A stretch of 9,907 nt of DNA from Candidatus Sigynarchaeota archaeon (GTDB taxonomy: Archaea > Asgardarchaeota > Jordarchaeia > Jordarchaeales > Jordarchaeaceae): NCBI GenBank assembly GCA_030587505.1, contig JAUQYY010000102.1, positions 1-9,907 of the forward strand. Direction: 5' to 3'. The first letter of the stretch is position 1. The number at the start of each line of letters is the position of its first letter. The translations under genes and the position numbers were made by a program. Under the pieces are notes generated by a model. That model did not search any database and was not told the origin of the DNA. It saw only the letters and a list, made by a program, of their open reading frames with translations. Below are positions 5,837 to 9,907 of the stretch, piece by piece.

Positions 5837-7225
5837 ATGGATGTGTCCAAAAAAATCCCAGTTAAGCATGTAACCCTCTTCTCGAATGGCGTTTCAATAG
5901 TAGAGAGGCAGGGATCTGTTCCTGTAAAGGAAGGAATCATCTATTCACTTGACTTTGATTTGAACGATTTGGACAACGTTCTGAAAACAATGCTGGTCAT
6001 TGATGCCGACGGGGGAGCTGTAAAGAAAATACAGTACGAACTCCCGGAGAGTGAGTTGGGAATCTCTGGTAACGGCTTCAGGATAGACCCTAATAAGGCT
6101 CTGACCAGTATAATAGAATGTTCGATAAATGAGGAAACCACAATAGTAACCAGTAGTGGGGAGGAAATAACCGGGCGTATTCTAGGCTCCGAGACCAACG
6201 GCCATCTGATAATCGCCGACGCTTCCGTGGAGCGAACCGACGAATTAATCCTGATAAACGGTGAGAACAAGATTATTCGGCTGCCTATTAACGAGATCGA
6301 GCAGCTCTACCCGCATAAAAATGTTATTAAAAAGATTCGAAGTTCGAATCAAACGCGGAGCAAGGCAAAGGCGACCATAGGTTGGGAACTGGATCCTGGA
6401 AAGGACGGAAAAGACACCCACAAGATGATTATCAGGTATCTTCAAAAACTGGAAAAGTGGGACATGATTTACCATATCCATGAACTCAACGGAAAATTCA
6501 TCTTTTACGGTTGGGGTGTCATCCGAAACCCGACGGACGAGGATTGGAAAGACGTTTCAATCGACTTGGAAGTGGGGGCAGCTCCAGAGTCAAACACCAC
6601 GATCTATACACTCAAAACAGGTGACATCGTGACTCCCTCCTCTCGAATTAGAGCGCCGGAGCGACAATCTGTTTCGTATCAGTACCGTATTTCGGAACGA
6701 CTGACAATCCCCAAAATGTCTTCCGTTTTGGTTCCGATAATACAGGAAACGGTGGAGGGAACCCGGGAATACTTCTGGAACACATCCGAATCAAAACCTA
6801 TCCTCTTTCTAAAGATTCAGAACAATCAGGATTTAGCGTGGGCTCCTGGCTCCGTGGTCTATTGGGAGAGGACTCAGTTCACCTGTGAGGGAAAAATCGA
6901 GTTCACCCCCGTAAATGGAGAGGCAAGGATTCGAATCGGGTACACCTGTGATGTTGCCGTGAAAAAGGAACAGGAGAAACTTGAGGGAGGAGAAGAGTCT
7001 GATGATGACTTCGCTAGGAAGTATCTCACGAAATTCAGTATAGAGAATCTGAGAAGCGAACCTGTTGTTCTCTGGATAAACGATAAAGCCCCAGAGGATT
7101 CGCATCCCGAAATAATAACCGCTACACAGAGCCCGAGAAAGGATATCGAAGGGAACTTTATATGGATGATACACCTCAACCCGAGGGAAAAGACGGAAAT
7201 AAGCTTCATGTACGCCTACAAGTAG
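5837..7225 (+). CDS. DUF4139 domain-containing protein
   Basis: A 462-residue protein I assign to the DUF4139 family (related to bacterial 'mucoidy inhibitor A'-type proteins), whose biochemical role is unknown. The N-terminal strand pair VKHVTLFSNGVSIVERQGSV (9-28) matches the family's opening. Residues 100-158 form a small beta domain (VTSSGEEITGRILG ... IRLPINEIEQLYP). The DUF4139 core then follows: IRYLQKLEKWDMIYHI (199-214), VIRNPTDEDWKDVSIDLEVG (228-247), ERLTIPKMSSVLVPII (287-302), YFWNTSESKPILFLKIQN (312-329) and LAWAPGSVVYWE (333-344). Residues 376-392 are a charged acidic insert. The C-terminus ends in beta strands. There is no signal peptide or membrane segment, so a cytosolic protein is suggested, and the long coiled coil found in MuiA-type members is missing. 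It ends on TAG. It is divergent from the acidic coiled-coil gene, and a palindrome touches its start. Confidence 0.88.
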   Translation: MDVSKKIPVKHVTLFSNGVSIVERQGSVPVKEGIIYSLDFDLNDLDNVLKTMLVIDADGGAVKKIQYELPESELGISGNGFRIDPNKALTSIIECSINEETTIVTSSGEEITGRILGSETNGHLIIADASVERTDELILINGENKIIRLPINEIEQLYPHKNVIKKIRSSNQTRSKAKATIGWELDPGKDGKDTHKMIIRYLQKLEKWDMIYHIHELNGKFIFYGWGVIRNPTDEDWKDVSIDLEVGAAPESNTTIYTLKTGDIVTPSSRIRAPERQSVSYQYRISERLTIPKMSSVLVPIIQETVEGTREYFWNTSESKPILFLKIQNNQDLAWAPGSVVYWERTQFTCEGKIEFTPVNGEARIRIGYTCDVAVKKEQEKLEGGEESDDDFARKYLTKFSIENLRSEPVVLWINDKAPEDSHPEIITATQSPRKDIEGNFIWMIHLNPREKTEISFMYAYK

Positions 7226-7548
7226 AACCCCGATTCACTTCTCATTGGAAATCTTCTCCTTCAAATCTGTGGACTCGTCGAAAATCTGACCTCTTCCTAT
7301 TTTTTCAACCATTTTATGGCTCAGACAGGCTGCGCTCCGGTTGGCTACTCACAAAACTCAGGCGTCGTTTTCGAGGAATCTATTTTGCGACTGTTTGGTT
7401 GAACAAAAAATTTTAATGTTTCTTTCTCGTCTTAATACTTGAATAAAATTACCTATTTTAACCATCTCTCTTCTTGGGATTTGTGGTAAGGTAAAGTCGT
7501 CTCAAAAAGTATTCTCTGCTTAAAACTCGGATCGAAGATACACCGCAG
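7226..7548. other. Intergenic spacer, no convincing gene
   Basis: About 320 bases. T-rich tracts at 7299-7305 and 7418-7427 could end transcription of the DUF4139 gene. Bases 7318-7375 are more GC-rich than the flanks, but I find no tRNA-like or clear hairpin structure. The DUF4139 frame stays open after its TAG for 58 codons to a TGA at 7400-7402. On the other strand a 25-codon frame runs from ATG 7312 to TGA 7235 (MVEKIGRGQIFDEST...), without a ribosome site. Neither is strong enough to call. Confidence 0.4.
7519..7526 (+). promoter_or_regulatory. TATA-like box of the cysteine-cluster gene
   Basis: CTTAAAAC is centred about 26 bases before the TTG at 7549. This would put transcription start at, or next to, the start codon and make the mRNA leaderless, which fits the lack of any Shine-Dalgarno there. 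Confidence 0.3.
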
Positions 7549-8556
7549 TTGAGGACTCTTTCCCCTTCGATTAGGGAGCTATTAGGTGTATTGTATTTAG
7601 GTAAATTTAAAGAAACAGTATTGTTGTTCAGGAGAGTTAGAATAACCTTGCGTGGGAAGTACAGGAAGTATAAAGACCGATTTGTTAAAGCACTGTCGGA
7701 GGGTTACTCTGAGGCGAATGTTGATTTTTTAGTTGACACCTTTTTGGAGTTTATGGAGGATGAGTGTGAGCGGTGTATGAGTAACAGGATGATGTGTGCG
7801 CTTCGTCCCGCCTGTCCGAACCGGAGATTTCTGAATCTTTTAATCCGGATGGGTGTCGGTGTTAGTGATCTGCCAACTTTTTGCTATGAGCAGCAGGTTA
7901 ATAACATTAACACTTACTTGGAGGGTAGCTCTAAAACAAGAATCATTGATGCAACGCTGCCCGTAGAGGAGTTTCTGAACATTCTCTCGGGAGGCGGGGA
8001 GCGGCTAATAGGGCCCCTTCGCGATAGGAATATCGAAAAACTCTCAAAAGAGTTGTTTATAGAGCTCAAGAGAGCAACCCCCGAAGTTTTAACATCTGTG
8101 GGCGAGGATTACATTCTGGCTCTCGTGGACGATAGAGTTTACTTTTTTGACTTCACCCGTGAAATCGTCATTATTAATCCCCGAGATACGATTATTAAAT
8201 CAAAGGAAATTATAAAGGATTTGATAAATATTTACAAGGAAAGATACGGGTTGGATTTGGAGCTGAGAGAGGAGTTCGACGGACTCTACTACTTGGATGT
8301 GTCCCTTCCAATCAAAAATTCTGAGAATAAGGATGTGGAGGACATAGAAGAGTTATTAAAAGGTTATAAGGAAAGATTCCTGCGTAGCACCGATTATGTT
8401 TTCGAAAATCTTTCAGATAGTAAGATCAATTTAGTACTTGAAATAAAAGCCCCAACAGTTCATCAGAAAAGTAATCTAACATTCAGAAAAATACACGAGA
8501 TGTTTAACACAATAATTAATCTCAGAAAGGAAATTAATCCGTCATCGGCGGAATGA
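7549..8556 (+). CDS. Unknown protein with a four-cysteine cluster
   Basis: A 335-residue protein with no family I recognise. The basic N-terminal part (FRRVRITLRGKYRKYKDRF, 27-45) leads to helices and then to Cys73, Cys76, Cys83 and Cys89, spaced C-x2-C-x6-C-x5-C, with Cys112 further on; a zinc or iron-sulfur site is plausible. Residues 185-212 (EDYILALVDDRVYFFDFTREIVIINP) look like paired beta strands, followed by helix 213-233, and 240-256 (REEFDGLYYLDVSLPIK) is another hairpin. The C-terminus is helical and charged. No membrane segment is seen. The start is the TTG at 7549, the only usual start codon between the upstream TAA (7492-7494) and a later TTG inside the first helix (7588). The stop is TGA. 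The TrmB-type gene follows after 93 bases with its own promoter. A nucleic-acid-binding or redox role would be guesswork. Confidence 0.82.
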   Translation: MRTLSPSIRELLGVLYLGKFKETVLLFRRVRITLRGKYRKYKDRFVKALSEGYSEANVDFLVDTFLEFMEDECERCMSNRMMCALRPACPNRRFLNLLIRMGVGVSDLPTFCYEQQVNNINTYLEGSSKTRIIDATLPVEEFLNILSGGGERLIGPLRDRNIEKLSKELFIELKRATPEVLTSVGEDYILALVDDRVYFFDFTREIVIINPRDTIIKSKEIIKDLINIYKERYGLDLELREEFDGLYYLDVSLPIKNSENKDVEDIEELLKGYKERFLRSTDYVFENLSDSKINLVLEIKAPTVHQKSNLTFRKIHEMFNTIINLRKEINPSSAE

Positions 8557-8597
8557 AACTTCTTCTCTATGCTTTCACAACATGCCACTCATTAGAG

Positions 8598-8606
8598 TTT
8601 AAATAA
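8598..8606 (+). promoter_or_regulatory. TATA box of the TrmB-type gene
   Basis: TTTAAATAA, a good archaeal TATA box, predicts transcription start near 8628 and a leader of about 22 bases. GGAGG at 8637-8641 then lies eight bases before the ATG at 8650 and decides that start over the TTG at 8644, which is only two bases away from it. Confidence 0.6.
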
Positions 8607-8613
8607 ATGTTCC

Positions 8614-8630
8614 AAACGCGTTTAAAACGC
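8614..8630 (+). promoter_or_regulatory. Overlapping AAACGC/GCGTTT palindromes, candidate operator
   Basis: AAACGCGTTT (8614-8623) is a perfect palindrome, and GCGTTT-A-AAACGC (8618-8630) is a second one overlapping it; the AAACGC units repeat at 11 bases. The block lies between the TATA box and the Shine-Dalgarno, over the predicted transcription start, the place where an archaeal repressor would block polymerase. Autoregulation by the wHTH protein encoded downstream is a natural but unproven reading. Confidence 0.45.
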
Positions 8631-8649
8631 TTGGTAGGAGGTTTTGGAA

Positions 8650-9708
8650 ATGGCGTCATCAACAACTCAAACAATTATGGAAACCATTGGTTTAAGCAAG
8701 GAGGAAGCCAAAATATACGAAGCCATTTTAATCAACGGTGCCCTGACCCCTGGAGAATTAAGCGTACATCTCAACTTTCCAATCGATAAGGTGGAATCAC
8801 TGCTTGAAAAACTTGAAAACGAAAGAATCGTGAGAAGAATACCAGGAGTGGCGGCGAGATACTTCATAGCCCCTCCTTTCAAGAAACTCGAGAAGACGCT
8901 CGAAGAATTCAGAAAAGAGGCTGAAAACTTTAGAAAAACCATAGACCAAAAGTTTAAGGAGACCCTGGAGGGGCTAGCGAATTCGATAAATATGTGGAAG
9001 AGCGACGTAAAGAATGTAATCGATGTAGAGTTTGCGAAAATTAGCGACGAAAACAAGGCGACGGTTAAAAATCTTGAGCAATTTTCCCTACAAACGTCCG
9101 AAGCTCTGGGAATTGAAGCAGAAAAAAGGGTAAAAGAGATTTCGGAGTCTCTCGAAAAACAGTACGAACTCCTCAAAACTCAAATTCAAGAGTACGAGAC
9201 TCACCTGCACAGTATCTTAGACCAGAATATTGAGAAGGGAGAAAGGGAAAGAGAATTAAGGCAAAAGGAACTTGAGGAGAAAATCGACAACGGTTTCAAG
9301 TACACGGTCGATAATGTACAGAAATTGAAGAGGGGCATTCAGAAAAACCTGTCCAACACGTCAAAGAATCTTTCGGATAGCTTAAACCAGCTGGAGGCTA
9401 AAAACACTGAACTCCTCGAAAGGAGTTTGGTGAAATTTGGTGAGCTCGCAAATGAAGCTAAAAACAAGACTCTCTCCGTTTTGAGTAACCATCAAAACGA
9501 TTTCGCCACGGATTTGGAGGAGCTTCTGGCCTCTGTGGATAGGACGCTTCAGAATCAAGTGAAGTTTAGAGAGGAAAATCTAAACCTACTTCACAACAGC
9601 ATCAAACAAGCCATTTTGGAGAATTCGGTAGGGAGCGCAAAGACTCTTTCCGATTTCCATCGAGTAACTAGCAAAACAATAAACAAATTGTATAGCGACC
9701 ACGAATAG
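8650..9708 (+). CDS. TrmB-type winged-helix protein with long coiled coil, broken by TAG
   Basis: The open part encodes 352 residues. Residues 10-75 form a winged helix of the TrmB type: IGLSKEEAKIYEAILING (13-30), ALTPGELSVHLNFPIDKVES (31-50), LLEKLENERIVRRIPG (51-66) and the wing AARYFIAPP (68-76). TrmB-family proteins are archaeal transcription regulators that usually carry a sugar-binding domain; here it is replaced by a continuous, highly charged helical region from residue 78 onward, with few prolines or glycines, as in a long coiled coil. The start is ATG 8650, set by GGAGG at 8637-8641. A TAG at 9706-9708 interrupts the frame after LYSDHE, yet the same frame continues as coiled coil to the window end, so the true product may be longer. 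Likely a DNA-binding or DNA-tethering rod-shaped dimer; no membrane segment is seen. Confidence 0.85.
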   Translation: MASSTTQTIMETIGLSKEEAKIYEAILINGALTPGELSVHLNFPIDKVESLLEKLENERIVRRIPGVAARYFIAPPFKKLEKTLEEFRKEAENFRKTIDQKFKETLEGLANSINMWKSDVKNVIDVEFAKISDENKATVKNLEQFSLQTSEALGIEAEKRVKEISESLEKQYELLKTQIQEYETHLHSILDQNIEKGERERELRQKELEEKIDNGFKYTVDNVQKLKRGIQKNLSNTSKNLSDSLNQLEAKNTELLERSLVKFGELANEAKNKTLSVLSNHQNDFATDLEELLASVDRTLQNQVKFREENLNLLHNSIKQAILENSVGSAKTLSDFHRVTSKTINKLYSDHE

Positions 9709-9907
9709 GATGTAGCGTCGATCTCCGAGAAATTAACAGAACTAGTTAGCACTGGTTATAATCGGGCGTCGTCGATAATTGATGGAGTTAAACTATCCGT
9801 TGACAAGCACTTAGAATCGCACATGAAATCGCTCGGCAGAGAATATAAAGACTTTCAAACCGAATTCTCGAAAATTATAGACACCGGCGATAGGAGTTTT
9901 GCTGGTA
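9709..9907 (+). CDS. In-frame continuation of the coiled-coil gene after TAG, partial
   Basis: Sixty-six codons in the same frame as the gene upstream are open to the window edge. They read DVASISEKLTELVST, then GYNRASSIIDGVKLSVDKHL, then ESHMKSLGREYKDFQTEF, then SKIIDTGDRSFAG. The composition (Lys/Glu/Ser, hydrophobics every three to four residues) matches the preceding coiled coil. There is no Shine-Dalgarno or start codon near the TAG; the first in-frame ATG is at 9823. It therefore looks like the same gene split by one base change, or read through, rather than a new gene. The 3' end is outside the window. Confidence 0.6.

Noticed and set aside
6334..6355. GTTCGAATC-like string resembling a tRNA T-loop
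   Set aside because: It lies inside the DUF4139 coding region, and no acceptor or anticodon stem could be matched around it.
7162..7416. Plus-strand frame overlapping the end of the DUF4139 gene
   Set aside because: It starts inside a well-supported gene in another frame, has no ribosome site and gives a low-complexity Arg/Phe-rich product.
1..9907. Genome-wide recoding of TAG as a sense codon
   Set aside because: Three of the complete genes appear to end on TAG, so TAG is not avoided as a stop; only the single site at 9706 remains of interest.
1..9907. CRISPR array, insertion sequence or defence cassette
   Set aside because: No regularly spaced repeats, terminal inverted repeats, transposase, nuclease or helicase motifs were seen.

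Overview
The window looks archaeal. Genes are preceded by AT-rich TATA-like boxes about 26 bases before the inferred transcription starts, several have a short GGAGG- or GGTG-type Shine-Dalgarno, and most appear to be single-gene units on alternating strands. A small longin-like protein fused to a winged helix, and a TrmB-type helix-turn-helix fused to a very long coiled coil, are styles I associate with Asgard and some related (TACK-type) archaea. I favour Asgard, but no marker gene (ribosomal protein, rRNA, tRNA) is present to prove it. DNA is moderately AT-rich and no insertion sequence, CRISPR array, tRNA or rRNA was seen.

Layout. 95-1354 (+): unrecognised 419-residue soluble protein. 1389-2216 (-): xylose-isomerase-like TIM-barrel protein, convergent with the first gene. 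2217-2343 (-): short reading-frame fragment resembling the N-terminus of 3-isopropylmalate dehydratase/homoaconitase large subunits. 2443-3282 (+): about seven-helix membrane protein. 3325-3939 (-): longin-like domain plus winged helix, probably starting at TTG. 4144-4416 (-): 90-residue unknown protein. 4553-5503 (-): acidic protein with coiled coils at both ends. 5504-5836: intergenic region rich in dyads and repeats. 5837-7225 (+): DUF4139-family protein. 7226-7548: gene-poor spacer. 7549-8556 (+): unknown protein with a four-cysteine cluster, probably starting at TTG. 8650-9708 (+): TrmB-type winged helix plus long coiled coil, whose frame continues past an in-frame TAG to the window edge (9907).

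How the genes may relate. No metabolic pathway links them. The set (longin-like protein, membrane protein, two coiled-coil proteins, DUF4139 protein) is compatible with cell-envelope or membrane-organisation roles, but that is inference. The best hint of a circuit is the palindrome AACGCGTT, found just downstream of the TATA box of the TrmB-type gene and again in the divergent 5504-5836 region between the acidic coiled-coil gene and the DUF4139 gene. A wHTH/coiled-coil protein controlling itself and that pair is a testable idea.

The most unusual observation is the in-frame TAG at 9706-9708: 66 further codons in the same frame remain open and look like the same coiled coil. The options are a nonsense mutation, a base error, or TAG read-through (for example as pyrrolysine). 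Three other genes here seem to end on TAG, which argues against general recoding.
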